This document shows, one piece after another, positions 6,987 through 15,187 of a stretch of 64,000 nt of DNA. Origin of the DNA: Caulobacter flavus. GTDB taxonomy: Bacteria; Pseudomonadota; Alphaproteobacteria; Caulobacterales; Caulobacteraceae. The notes under the pieces are model-generated. The model saw only the letters and a list, made by a program, of their open reading frames with translations, was not told the DNA's origin and did not search any database. The stretch's first letter is position 1. Every line of letters begins with the position of its first letter. The position numbers and the translations under genes were made by a program. The DNA lies in NCBI RefSeq assembly GCF_003722335.1, contig NZ_CP026100.1, positions 3,322,001 through 3,386,000 of the forward strand. Direction: 5' to 3'.

Positions 6987-7988
6987 TCAGCGGCGTGAGG
7001 CGCTTCGTCGCCATAGGCTTGCCAAGGCGATGGCCGCGCCGGCGAGCAGCGTCGCGGCCAGGGCGCGGTTGAACACGCTGGCGGGCGGCAAGCCCTTGCG
7101 GTCCAGCCACGCGCCGTCGGTGTCGCCCGGACCCGGGCCGGCGGCCAGCAGCGCCCCGTCCGTTGTCGGGCCGGGCTTGGCCCTCGCCAAGACCGTGCGC
7201 AGTGCGAGCCCGACGAGCCGTTCGGTAAGGACGGGGGCCAGACCGTAGGCAAACTTCGAAGCCGCCGAGGGCCAGCCGACGACGGTCTCGGCCCGTGGCC
7301 GCCCGATCAGCCGAAGGAAGACGCGCGCGACGTCGTCGGGGCGGTAGAGCAGCGGACCCGGGTTCAGGCTACGGCCGCTCCAGTTGGCGCCGTGAGCAAA
7401 GCCCGGCGTGTCGACGATGGCGGGGAAGACCGCGCAAACATGGATGTCGGGATAGGGAGCGAGCTCCTGCCGCAAACTGGCGGTCAAGCCTCGAAGGCCA
7501 AACTTGCTGGCGGCGTAGGCCGCGGCGAAGGGCGTAGGCGTCCAGGCGCCGAGGGAGACGTTGTTGATCAGCAGACCATGGCCCTGCCGTATGAACCTGG
7601 GAACCACGGCGGCCGCGCCATGCAGCGCCCCCATGAGGTTAACTTCGATGGTCTGCCGGTGCAGCGCCAGATCAACCTCTTCCAGTCGTCCGACCGCGCC
7701 GACGCCGGCGTTATTGATCCAGACGTCGATCCGGCCGTAGCGCCGCTCGGCCGCCTGGGCGAGCGCCTGCATCGCCGAGGGATCGGAGACGTCCGTGGGG
7801 GCCGCCGTCGCCCGGGCTCCAAGGGCGACGCATTGATGTGCGAGGTCGACGAGCACCTCTTTGCGGCGCGAGGCCAGCACGAGATTGGCGCCCGAGCGCG
7901 CGAACATCAGGGCGGTGGCGCGACCGATGCCGCTGGACGCCCCGGTGATCACCACGGTCTGGCCCGCGAGGGCGGCGAGCTTGCCCAT
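6987..7988 (-). CDS. Short-chain dehydrogenase/reductase with C-terminal membrane helix
   Basis: A 333-residue SDR. The NAD(P)-binding motif is TGASSGIG, followed by NNAGVGAVG; the active site is Ser (INNVSLGAW) and Y-x-x-x-K (YAASKFG). The basic RR after LAS suggests NADP(H) preference. A long C-terminal extension ends in a hydrophobic segment (about residues 305-325) and a basic tail, so it is probably anchored to the membrane. The substrate is unknown. Its start codon overlaps the stop of the lipoprotein gene upstream, forming a two-gene operon. Confidence 0.85.
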   Translation of the reverse strand: MGKLAALAGQTVVITGASSGIGRATALMFARSGANLVLASRRKEVLVDLAHQCVALGARATAAPTDVSDPSAMQALAQAAERRYGRIDVWINNAGVGAVGRLEEVDLALHRQTIEVNLMGALHGAAAVVPRFIRQGHGLLINNVSLGAWTPTPFAAAYAASKFGLRGLTASLRQELAPYPDIHVCAVFPAIVDTPGFAHGANWSGRSLNPGPLLYRPDDVARVFLRLIGRPRAETVVGWPSAASKFAYGLAPVLTERLVGLALRTVLARAKPGPTTDGALLAAGPGPGDTDGAWLDRKGLPPASVFNRALAATLLAGAAIALASLWRRSASRR

Positions 7989-8302
7989 TAGCGGTCCGAC
8001 GGCGTGTCAGGCGGCGACCCGGTCAGCCCCTGCTGATCGCTGCTCGACCGGCTCGTGGCGGTCTGTCCGCCCGTCTGGTGGGCGTTTTCCGAGGCGTCGG
8101 TGGCCGTGGGCGTGTTGTCGGCGCCGGGCGCGCCGGCGGAGGGCCGTCCCTCTCGCGTAGAGCCGACGCCGGCCGGCGCGGAGGCGGCCGCGTTGCGGGC
8201 GTCGCTTTGCGGGGTGGCCGGGCGTTCCTGTTCGCGCGAGCAAGCGCTGACAGCAAGAACGGCGACTAGCAGGATCCAGCGAAGGCGCATGGGGACTCTC
8301 AT
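7988..8302 (-). CDS. Small lipoprotein
   Basis: A 104-residue protein with a signal sequence (MRLRWILLVAVLAVSAC) and a lipobox ending at Cys, then a low-complexity Ala/Pro/Ser/Thr-rich mature part without a fold I recognise. It should be lipid-anchored in the envelope. The ATG at 8290 (MRLRW) is an equally possible start, with GAGAG upstream. It is translationally coupled to the SDR gene. Function unknown. Confidence 0.65.
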   Translation of the reverse strand: MRVPMRLRWILLVAVLAVSACSREQERPATPQSDARNAAASAPAGVGSTREGRPSAGAPGADNTPTATDASENAHQTGGQTATSRSSSDQQGLTGSPPDTPSDR

Positions 8303-8435
8303 CGGCTGCAGGAGACAGGGACAAGCCGCCGCGGAAAGCCAATGTTCCGGACTTGCTCATTTGACGCCGCCGGTGGGCGACGCTGAAAGAGCAGGGGTCT
8401 GTGGGGGCGCTAGCCCTCCGCCCGGGGCAAGTCGA

Positions 8436-8460
8436 GGAACGTCGCTGCGACGGCGCCGTT
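8436..8460 (+). promoter_or_regulatory. EcfG/sigma-T type promoter of the Crp/Fnr gene
   Basis: GGAAC, 16 bases, CGTT: a perfect match to the general-stress sigma factor consensus. Transcription would start near 8467, 24 bases before the ATG at 8491, which supports that start over upstream alternatives. Confidence 0.75.
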
Positions 8461-8490
8461 TTGCTGGCCGTGGCTTTCAAGGCGGCGCGC

Positions 8491-9243
8491 ATGGACCGGG
8501 ATGATCGCGGCGAGGCCGTCAAGGAGGGGCGGGCGGCGTTTATCCGCAAGCTTGCCCGCCGCGATGACCTGTCGGCCGTGGAAATCGCCGAACTGCAGGG
8601 TCTTCAGGGGCGAATCCGAGATGTCCGCGCGGGCGAAGATATCATTGCGTTGCGGGCTCACGTCGAAATGAGCTCGTTGCTGCTTTGGGGCGTTTGCGGA
8701 CGCTACTCCGCCTTTCGGGACGGGCCGCGGAGGTTCACCGAAATCAACGTGCCGGGCGATTTTATCGATCTGCATGGCTTCGTGATGAAGCAACTCGACC
8801 ACGGCGTACTTGCCTTCTCGGACTGCCGCATCCTGGAAGTCCCCCACAGCCACCTGCGAGACCTGACACGCAAGCATCCGCATCTGGCCAGGCTTTTATG
8901 GCTTGAAACGGTGGTGGACGCGGCGATCCATCGACAATGGCTTCTGTCGACGGGCCAGAACGGCCCCGCCCGGCTGGGTCGGTTGCTTTGCGAGCTTTAT
9001 GTCCGCCTGGAGCAGGTCGGCCTGGCCAGTCGCTTCCAGATGCATCTGCCGATGACCCAGCAACAGATGGGCGAGGCGCTGGGCTTTTCTCTCGTCCACG
9101 TCAATCGCACCGTGCAGGTCTTGCGCCGCAACCGGCTCCTGTCCTGGCGCGGTCAGGTCTTGGAGCTGCTCGACTGGGAGCGGCTCGTCGCCTTGTCCGA
9201 GTTCGATCCCACCTACCTGCGCCTGCACAAGGAGAAGATCTGA
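8491..9243 (+). CDS. Crp/Fnr-family transcriptional regulator
   Basis: A 250-residue regulator. The N-terminal half has the cyclic-nucleotide-binding fold (region around residues 30-140, with FTEINVPGDFIDLHG resembling the binding-loop area). The C-terminal helix-turn-helix is clear: MTQQQMGEALGFSLVHVNR. No cysteine cluster for an iron-sulphur centre is seen, so it is not an oxygen-sensing Fnr. The ligand is unknown. The preceding perfect GGAAC-N16-CGTT promoter places it in the general stress regulon, perhaps as a secondary regulator of stress output. Confidence 0.85.
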   Translation: MDRDDRGEAVKEGRAAFIRKLARRDDLSAVEIAELQGLQGRIRDVRAGEDIIALRAHVEMSSLLLWGVCGRYSAFRDGPRRFTEINVPGDFIDLHGFVMKQLDHGVLAFSDCRILEVPHSHLRDLTRKHPHLARLLWLETVVDAAIHRQWLLSTGQNGPARLGRLLCELYVRLEQVGLASRFQMHLPMTQQQMGEALGFSLVHVNRTVQVLRRNRLLSWRGQVLELLDWERLVALSEFDPTYLRLHKEKI

Positions 9244-9291
9244 CCCGACGTCGCCGACCGGACGGATGATGAAAAACCCGGCCAGAAGCTC

Positions 9292-9318
9292 TTGACGTGG
9301 GAATGTCGCCTCCTACCT
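9292..9318 (+). promoter_or_regulatory. Candidate housekeeping-type promoter of hsp20
   Basis: TTGACGT, 14-15 bases, then CCTACCTC, close to the Caulobacter vegetative pattern TTGACG-N-GCTANAWC. It lies about 95 bases upstream of the Hsp20 start. A heat-shock sigma-32 reading of the same bases is also possible. Confidence 0.35.
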
Positions 9319-9413
9319 CCTTGCTCGCTCGCCGGGACGTCTGGTCGCGGCGAGCGGGGCGCGCGAGCGCTTCGATGCGCCCCTCATGTCCAACTTGCTT
9401 GCGAGAGATGGAA

Positions 9414-9884
9414 ATGAGCAACGCGTTCGATTTTGCACCGCTCTACGGCTCGATGATCGGCGTGGATCGGATGGTGGATCTGGTCGAGGCCGCCTTGCGC
9501 GGCGAGCCGGGCGGCGCCTGGCCTCCGTATGACATCGAAAAGGTCGGCGAGGGTCGCTATCGCATTCACCTGGCCGCGGCCGGGTTTGCGCCGTCGGACC
9601 TGGAGATCATCGCCCAGCCCAACCTTATGGTGGTGCGCGGGCGCAGCACGGCGGATGCGACTGGCCGGACCTTCCTGCACCAGGGGTTTGTCCCGCGCGA
9701 CTTCGAGCGGCGTTTCGAACTGGCCGACCATGTGGTTGTCCGCGATGCCAGACACACGCACGGCGTCTTGACGATCGATGTCGCCCTGGAGCTTCCCGAT
9801 GCGCTGAAGCCGCGTCACATTCCGATTTCGACCACTGGCGCGACGCTGGCCCTGGAGCGGCCGGCGCGGCGTCACGCCGCCTAG
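9414..9884 (+). CDS. Small heat-shock protein, Hsp20/IbpA type
   Basis: A 156-residue alpha-crystallin protein. The N-terminus FDFAPLYGSMIGVDRM matches IbpA-type chaperones, followed by YDIEKVGEGRYRIHLAAAGF, EIIAQPNLMVVRG and the FVPRDFERRFELADHV stretch; the expected GVLTIDVALELPDA end is present. Such proteins hold unfolding proteins in the cytoplasm for refolding by ClpB/DnaK. The start at 9414 is chosen by GAGAG upstream; the ATG at 9408 is an alternative. Confidence 0.9.
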   Translation: MSNAFDFAPLYGSMIGVDRMVDLVEAALRGEPGGAWPPYDIEKVGEGRYRIHLAAAGFAPSDLEIIAQPNLMVVRGRSTADATGRTFLHQGFVPRDFERRFELADHVVVRDARHTHGVLTIDVALELPDALKPRHIPISTTGATLALERPARRHAA

Positions 9885-9897
9885 CCAGGAGGCGGCC

Positions 9898-10152
9898 ATG
9901 CAGATCGAGGTGTTGAGGGGCCAAGCGCCACGCCTGCGCCCCGCCGTGGGTTTCCTTCATCCGCTGGAGGTGATCAAGGACGAGGATCTGACGCTTGTCT
10001 CCAAGCGGGAGATCCTCGCGGCCTGGGCCTCCGACGCTAGCGCGGTCGAAGGAGAGCCCACCAAGAGATGGCTCCTGGGGACCCCCGCGCCGGTTCCGCT
10101 GAGCGAGGTGCTTGCCGCGCTCAGTCGTCTCGACCGCGCCAGGGCCCCATGA
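9898..10152 (+). CDS. Hypothetical protein, 84 aa, downstream of hsp20
   Basis: The ATG is preceded by a strong GGAGG at the right distance and lies 13 bases after the hsp20 stop, so the two are probably co-transcribed. The protein is soluble with mixed charges (VIKDEDLTLVSKREILAAW) and no domain known to me. It ends close to a strong hairpin at 10162. Confidence 0.7.
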   Translation: MQIEVLRGQAPRLRPAVGFLHPLEVIKDEDLTLVSKREILAAWASDASAVEGEPTKRWLLGTPAPVPLSEVLAALSRLDRARAP

Positions 10153-10161
10153 GTTGGGGCG

Positions 10162-10189
10162 GACGAGCGGCCCGGAGGGGCCGCTCGTC
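10162..10189 (+). terminator. Hairpin after the hsp20 operon
   Basis: GACGAGCGGCC pairs with GGCCGCTCGTC in an 11-bp perfect stem with a 6-nt loop. Only a short AT stretch follows, so termination would be weak or factor-dependent. Confidence 0.5.
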
Positions 10190-10223
10190 ATTCCCTCGTC
10201 GTGTCATTGCTCGAACCTTGACC

Positions 10224-10475
10224 GTGCCAAGTCTTATCCGCGTAGAACCTGTCGGCCCGGTGTGGGCGCTCAGCACCTGCCTCAGCGAAAACCCGGTCTA
10301 TTTCTCCACCGGCGCCCGCGCCGAAGTCGCCGCGCGGCGCCTGGCCGAACGCCTGGCCGATGCGGGCGAACCTGTCGTTCTGGAAATACGCCTGCGCGAC
10401 GGCCAGCGTGCGGGTCGCTTTCTGTTTCCTCCACGGTTCCAGGCCGAGGGCCTTGAGGCCTCGAGCGCGGCGTGA
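10224..10475 (+). CDS. Hypothetical protein, 83 aa
   Basis: The readable protein (VWALSTCLSENPVYFSTGARAE, then AERLADAGEPVVLEIRLRDG) looks like a short alpha/beta protein of the kind annotated DUF2188-like, with a beta strand, helix and second strand. The start is uncertain: GTG at 10224, TTG at 10218 and GTG at 10201 are all in frame. No ribosome-binding site clearly decides. Function unknown. Confidence 0.6.
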   Translation: MPSLIRVEPVGPVWALSTCLSENPVYFSTGARAEVAARRLAERLADAGEPVVLEIRLRDGQRAGRFLFPPRFQAEGLEASSAA

Positions 10476-10482
10476 ACAGAGA

Positions 10483-10572
10483 ATGTCCGACCAGGCCGCC
10501 TTGCGCCTGTCGCTGTTTACCCGCTCGCCATCGGGCGAGACCCTCGGGCGAGACAAGGACCACGGCGCGTGA
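10483..10572 (+). CDS. Short open frame, possible leader peptide of the glycosylase gene
   Basis: A 29-codon frame from ATG 10483 ends in TGA overlapping the GTG start of the glycosylase gene (GTGA). The peptide [18 protein letters not shown] has no known relatives that I recognise. The overlap suggests translational coupling, but a chance frame is possible. Confidence 0.3.
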   Translation: MSDQAALRLSLFTRSPSGETLGRDKDHGA

Positions 10573-11154
10573 TCGACTTCCTCCAGCCCCCGAGCATCGT
10601 GGCGCGGACCTTGATCGGAGCGATGCTCACGGTAGAGGGCGTCGGCGGGCGGATCGTCGAGACCGAGGCCTACGACCTTGACGATGAGGCCTCGCACAGC
10701 TTTACGGGCCAGACGACGCGCAATGCGGTGATGTTCGGCCCGCCGGCCCGGGCCTACGTCTACCGCTCATACGGCCTTCACTGGTGTCTCAACATCGTCT
10801 GTGGTCCCCCGGCCGGGCGGCGCGGTGCTGTTGCGCGCTTTGGAACCCCTGGCCGGGATCGACGCGATGATCGAGCGGCGAGGCATGAGCGATATGCGGC
10901 GGCTGGCGGCCGGGCCTGGTCGGCTCTGCCAGGCGTTGGGGGTGGACGGCGCCCACAATGGCCTGCCGATCGGCGAGGCTCCCTTCGAGCTGCTCCCTTC
11001 CCGGGTGGGCGGAGAGATCCTCGTCGGGCCAAGGATCGGCATCAGCAAGGCGCGCGACCGGCCCTGGCGCTTTGGCCTGGCGGGCTCTGGCTTCCTCAGC
11101 CGGCCGTTCGCCGTTCGAGCCCCGCCACCCGTTGGCGAACCGCCCCGCGACTGA
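10569..11154 (+). pseudogene. mpg: DNA-3-methyladenine glycosylase (AAG/MPG type), frameshifted
   Basis: The gene starts at GTG 10569 with the MPG signature: [39 protein letters not shown] and HWCLNIVCG. After VCGP the frame is lost, and the rest of the protein ([42 protein letters not shown]) continues in the +1-shifted frame up to the stop at 11154. Removing one C from the run of five at 10806-10810 restores one continuous protein of normal length. The enzyme would excise alkylated purines. This is either a true inactivating frameshift or a homopolymer sequencing error. Confidence 0.85.
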
Positions 11155-11168
11155 GGTGTTGTTGGGGG

Positions 11169-11930
11169 ATGGAACAACGTTGGCCCGCCGTCCTCTGGAT
11201 CGTCCGCCATGGCCAGAGCGCCGGCAATGTGGCGCGTGACGCGGCCGATGCGGCCGGTCTTGGCCGCATCGACATCGCCGATCGCGACATGGACGTGCCG
11301 CTTAGCGATCTTGGCCATGAGCAAGCCCGGGCCTTGGGAGGGTGGTTCGCGGCGATGCCGGCAGGCCAGCGGCCCAGGACGCTGATGGCTTCGCCCTATC
11401 GGCGCGCGGTGGAGACGAGCCAGGCGATCAGGGCGTCCGGCGGCCTGGAGCGGTCCGACCATCGGTTCTGCATCGACGAGCGCCTGCGCGAAAAGGAATT
11501 CGGCGTCTTGGACCGCCTGACCCGGCTCGGGATAGAGGCGCAGTTTCCCGAACAGGCCGAGTTTCGCCGGCTTCTGGGCAAGTTCTATCACCGCCCGCCA
11601 GGCGGGGAGAGCTGGTGCGACGTCATCCTGCGCCTGCGCAGCCTGCTCGACACCATCAGCCTGCACCACGGCGGCGATCGCGTTCTCATCGTCGCCCACC
11701 AGGTCGTGGTGCTTTGCCTGCGCTATCTCCTGGAAAGCCTGACGGAGGAGCAGATCCTGGAGATCGACCGTCAGGCCGATATCGCCAATTGCGGCGTCAC
11801 GGAATACCGCTTCGACCCAGGTTGCGGCGCGGACGGGGGTCTTCGGCTGGCGCGCTACAACTTCACCGCGCCGCTTGAAGGCGAGGCGACGGTCACCGCC
11901 GCCCCCGACGCCAACGTCGCCGCCCGATGA
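11169..11930 (+). CDS. Histidine phosphatase (phosphoglycerate mutase-like)
   Basis: A 253-residue member of the histidine phosphatase superfamily. The phosphohistidine motif [10 protein letters not shown] is at the N-terminus, the second catalytic region includes [14 protein letters not shown] and [10 protein letters not shown], and the second His is in [14 protein letters not shown]. Length and insertions fit broad-specificity phosphatases rather than glycolytic mutase. The start at 11169 is preceded by GGGGG. It follows the glycosylase remnant by 14 bases and overlaps the NnrD gene by ATGA. Confidence 0.85.
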   Translation: MEQRWPAVLWIVRHGQSAGNVARDAADAAGLGRIDIADRDMDVPLSDLGHEQARALGGWFAAMPAGQRPRTLMASPYRRAVETSQAIRASGGLERSDHRFCIDERLREKEFGVLDRLTRLGIEAQFPEQAEFRRLLGKFYHRPPGGESWCDVILRLRSLLDTISLHHGGDRVLIVAHQVVVLCLRYLLESLTEEQILEIDRQADIANCGVTEYRFDPGCGADGGLRLARYNFTAPLEGEATVTAAPDANVAAR

Positions 11931-12757
11931 GCCAGATGATCCAGATCGACGCCGGATGGGTTCGCGACCATCGGCTCCCGCATCCCGGAGACGGCGGCAA
12001 GGAGGCGCGGGGCAGGGTGCTGGTGGTCGGTGGCGGGGTGGAACTTCTTGGAGCCGCGCGCCTGGCGGCCGAGGCGGCCCTGCGCGCCGGCGCTGGAAAG
12101 CTGCAGATGACCGCGCCGGCCCAAGCGATGGCCGCGACGAGCCTGGTCGTGCCGGAGGCGCGCGTGCTTGGTCTCCCGCAGAACGGCCAAGCCGATGACG
12201 CGCTCGTCCAGGCCGCCGGCGAGGCCGACGCGGTGCTGATCGGGCCTGGAATGGAAGCCGACCTTGAGGCGCTGGCGAAGGATCTGTGCCAGCGCGTGCG
12301 CGCGCCGCTGGTGCTCGACGCCGGCGGTCTGGTCGCGGCCGATTGCCCGGGCTCGGAAACGCGCGTGCTGACGCCGCACGCGGGCGAGATGGCCAGGCTC
12401 CTGGAGAAGGACAGGCGTCACATCGAGGCTGATCCGATCGGCGCGGCCATCCAGGCGTCCGCGCGCTGTTCGAGCGTGGTTGTCCTGAAGGGCGCGCGCA
12501 CGGTGATCGCCGCGCCGGACGGGCGGCTGGCGCGTTATGCGGGCGGCGGCCCGGGGCTGGGGGTCTCAGGCTCTGGCGACGTGCTCGCCGGCGTGATCGC
12601 CGGCCTGCTGGCGCGCGGCGCTGATCCGTTCGAGGCGGCGGCCTGGGGCGTCTATCTGCACGGGGAGGCCGGACGGCGCTTGGCCGAACGGGTCGGCGTC
12701 CTTGGTTTCCTGGCGCGGGAGATCGCGCCCGAGATCCCAAGGCTGCTCGACGTCTGA
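11927..12757 (+). CDS. nnrD: ADP/ATP-dependent NAD(P)H-hydrate dehydratase
   Basis: A 276-residue ribokinase-fold protein equal to the C-terminal half of the bifunctional YjeF/Nnr enzyme. Visible motifs are [20 protein letters not shown] (substrate side), [24 protein letters not shown] and the phosphate-binding [15 protein letters not shown]. The enzyme dehydrates damaged NADHX/NADPHX using a nucleotide phosphate donor. The epimerase half (NnrE) is absent here. Its start overlaps the phosphatase stop. Confidence 0.9.
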   Translation: MSQMIQIDAGWVRDHRLPHPGDGGKEARGRVLVVGGGVELLGAARLAAEAALRAGAGKLQMTAPAQAMAATSLVVPEARVLGLPQNGQADDALVQAAGEADAVLIGPGMEADLEALAKDLCQRVRAPLVLDAGGLVAADCPGSETRVLTPHAGEMARLLEKDRRHIEADPIGAAIQASARCSSVVVLKGARTVIAAPDGRLARYAGGGPGLGVSGSGDVLAGVIAGLLARGADPFEAAAWGVYLHGEAGRRLAERVGVLGFLAREIAPEIPRLLDV

Positions 12758-12808
12758 CATTGACGTAGGCCCTGCGGATCGCCCTTGCGTTTTCGTCTCG
12801 CGCCGTCG

Positions 12809-13978
12809 TCAGGCCTGGGTCGGGGTTGGCGCGCGCTGGCTGCTCGCCCGCGGGAAGAGGACGCTGTCGCAGAAGCCTTCGATCATCGGAGTATAGCGCT
12901 CGGCGCGCTCCAGGAAGCCCATGTGGTTGGCCTTTGCGACGATCTCAAGTCGAGCGCCGGGCGTGGCCTCGGCCAGGGCCTGGCTGGCTTCGCATTTGGT
13001 GACGAGATCCTGGTCGCCGGCCAGGATCAGCGTTTGTCGGCCGACGGCCTGCAAGGCGCCGTCCGCGTCCCAGCCGAACATGGCAAGGTTGCCGCGCGCA
13101 GAGGCCGCTGGCGAGTTGCGGGTGGCCAGCAGGGTGGTGTGCTCCAGCTGGCTGCGGGTGACATGCCGGGAAAAGCCGATCCGGTTGGCCATGTGGGCCG
13201 CACCGCTGAGATAGCTCTGCCAGGCCGATAGCCAGGCCAGCGGCTGCAGCCAGATCGTCAGTCGCAGCATAGGCTCCAGAAGCGGCAGGCGCAGGGCCTG
13301 GGCCAGGCTGCCGAGGGCCATGGTGCGAAGCGGGTTGGTGTAGGTGGTGTTGACCAGCACCACGCCGGCGACCGTGTCCGAGAGCTCGGACCAGTCACGC
13401 GCCAGCGTCTGGATGGTCATGCCGCCGATGCTGTGACCGACCAGCACCGCAGGCCGGCCGTCAGCCAGAGCCAGCACGGCTTGGAGATCTCTGGCGAAAT
13501 GGGAAAGATCGACCGCTTGGCCGCTCGCCGCACGCGAGCGGCCAAGGCCGGGCAGGTCCCAGACGATGACTTTGAAGCGTCTCTCAAGATGGCGGCGCAG
13601 GACAAACCAGATGGTGCTGTCCAATCCCCAGCCGTGGGTGAGGATCACGGGCGGCGCGTCGGTCGGGCCGTGAACTTCCACATACAGACGCGAACCGGTC
13701 GGGCTCTGGATCATATGGGATCGTTCCCGCACGGGGCGCGTGCGTTCGGTGTCGGGCTTGGTAAGGATCCAGGTCGTCGGCCAGCGCCCCAGGAGCGACC
13801 AGGCGAGCAGGCCAAGCCCGGTCCAAAGCCGCCAAGGCTCACGCAGCCGGTGGGCCAGGCCCTGAGCGTCGATGACGACGGCGCCATTCCACCAGGACCA
13901 CAGCAGGTAGCTGGCCGCCGCCAGGATCGCCAGGGACAGTAGCGAGAAAAGCCAGCGGGCGAGCAGGATCAGCGGCAT
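12809..13978 (-). CDS. Membrane-anchored alpha/beta hydrolase
   Basis: A 389-residue protein with two N-terminal hydrophobic segments (about residues 3-27 and 52-68), then a complete alpha/beta-hydrolase domain: ILTHGWGLDS (oxyanion), VGHSIGGM (nucleophile), LAGDQDLVTK (acid) and KANHMGFLE (His). It likely acts at the inner membrane on a hydrophobic ester or haloalkane-type substrate that I cannot specify. The start at 13978 follows GAGG. A possible EcfG-type promoter is upstream at 14083-14059. Confidence 0.85.
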   Translation of the reverse strand: MPLILLARWLFSLLSLAILAAASYLLWSWWNGAVVIDAQGLAHRLREPWRLWTGLGLLAWSLLGRWPTTWILTKPDTERTRPVRERSHMIQSPTGSRLYVEVHGPTDAPPVILTHGWGLDSTIWFVLRRHLERRFKVIVWDLPGLGRSRAASGQAVDLSHFARDLQAVLALADGRPAVLVGHSIGGMTIQTLARDWSELSDTVAGVVLVNTTYTNPLRTMALGSLAQALRLPLLEPMLRLTIWLQPLAWLSAWQSYLSGAAHMANRIGFSRHVTRSQLEHTTLLATRNSPAASARGNLAMFGWDADGALQAVGRQTLILAGDQDLVTKCEASQALAEATPGARLEIVAKANHMGFLERAERYTPMIEGFCDSVLFPRASSQRAPTPTQA

Positions 13979-14058
13979 GACGCCTCGCGCGCGAGGTGAA
14001 GTTGGGCTTTGTCGGTTTCGCGCATGGGCCTGATTTCCCAAAGGAACTAGCTCGTCTC

Positions 14059-14083
14059 AACCGGCTGCTCCTTGGCTTGTTCC
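14059..14083 (-). promoter_or_regulatory. Possible EcfG-type promoter of the membrane hydrolase
   Basis: On the minus strand GGAAC is followed after 17 bases by GTT (GGTT instead of CGTT). It is about 75 bases upstream of the hydrolase start and points away from the perfect promoter at 14214, so the two genes may be divergently stress-induced. Confidence 0.4.
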
Positions 14084-14213
14084 GTAGAGCAACTTTTGCT
14101 TCTCAAGGGCGGCAATTCAGGTTTGCGGGTCGGCCTGGCGCGAGCCTGCACCCAGCGTTCACCCCGCATCCTTTGGCATGCCTGTCCTTGCGGACGGGCC
14201 GTGCACGGCGCCC

Positions 14214-14238
14214 GGAACGCCCAACCAGATCGTTCGTT
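14214..14238 (+). promoter_or_regulatory. EcfG/sigma-T type promoter of the methyltransferase gene
   Basis: GGAAC-N16-CGTT, perfect consensus, with the -10 ending 26 bases before the ATG at 14264. It supports both the start choice and control by the general stress sigma factor. Confidence 0.75.
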
Positions 14239-14263
14239 AGCCGGAGCCAACACGGGGAAGGCC

Positions 14264-15187
14264 ATGAACGCCGACGCGCTCGCCGAACTGCTGCAAATGC
14301 TTGACGCTAGGGCCTACGACTTCGTCGTTCCAACGCCGTCCACCTGCCGTCGTATGGCCCAGCGGCCGATGTCAGGACCAGCGAGCCTGCGCGACGTCTT
14401 CGGCTGGAGTCGCCCGTTTGACCTGGCCGATCTCGAGCCGGTCATGCAGGACGCCCTGAAACGAAGCGGCGTTCTGCTGGAAGGGCCCGAAGGCTGGCGC
14501 AGCGCAGTGAGGGTTTCGCGAGTCCACGGGCGGCTGTTCCTGCATTCGGCCTTCCCAGCGACCGCGTCCGACGCGGTCTTTCTGGGACCCGACAGCTATC
14601 GCTTCGCCGATCTCATCGCCGCTGAACTGTCGACGAGCGCGAAGGTTGAGACCCTGCTGGACGTGGGCGCCGGCGCGGGCGTGGGCGGGCTGGTGGCCCA
14701 GCGTTATGCTCCTGGCGCGAAGGTGCATCTGTCCGACGTGAACCCCAAGGCGCTGGCCCTGGCCAGGATCAATGCAGCCCACGCGGGCGTCGAGGCGGCG
14801 GTGCATGAGGCGGCCGGGCTTGACCACGCGCCGCAAGCGCTGGACCTGATCCTTGCCAATCCGCCTTATGTCGCCGGTGCATCGGGACGGACCTACAAGG
14901 ACGGCGGCGACATGCACGGCGCGCGGCTGTCGCTGGATTGGGCGATCGCCGGCATGCACCGCTTGGCGCCTGGCGGGCGGTTCATCCTCTATACCGGCAG
15001 CGCCATCCTCGATGGCGGCGTGGACGCCTTTCAGCACGCCCTGGCGGCGGCTGTCGACGCCGCCGGCCTGGACCTGCGCTACCGCGAATTGGATCCGGAC
15101 ATCTTTTCCGGCGAATTGCGACGCGAGGCCTATGTCGATGTCGAGCGCATCGCCGCGGTCGGGGCGGTGATCACCCGGCCCGGCTGA
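14264..15187 (+). CDS. SAM-dependent methyltransferase, HemK/RsmC-like
   Basis: A 307-residue class I methyltransferase. Motif I is LLDVGAGAGVGG, the acidic residue of motif II is in LSDVNPKALALA, and motif IV is LANPPYVAG. NPPY is typical of enzymes that methylate amide or exocyclic amino nitrogens in glutamine (HemK) or nucleobases. The N-terminal 120 residues are not of the HemK helical type, so the substrate is open. The perfect EcfG-type promoter ahead makes it a stress gene. Its 3' end overlaps the convergent cphB gene by 17 bases. Confidence 0.85.
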   Translation: MNADALAELLQMLDARAYDFVVPTPSTCRRMAQRPMSGPASLRDVFGWSRPFDLADLEPVMQDALKRSGVLLEGPEGWRSAVRVSRVHGRLFLHSAFPATASDAVFLGPDSYRFADLIAAELSTSAKVETLLDVGAGAGVGGLVAQRYAPGAKVHLSDVNPKALALARINAAHAGVEAAVHEAAGLDHAPQALDLILANPPYVAGASGRTYKDGGDMHGARLSLDWAIAGMHRLAPGGRFILYTGSAILDGGVDAFQHALAAAVDAAGLDLRYRELDPDIFSGELRREAYVDVERIAAVGAVITRPG

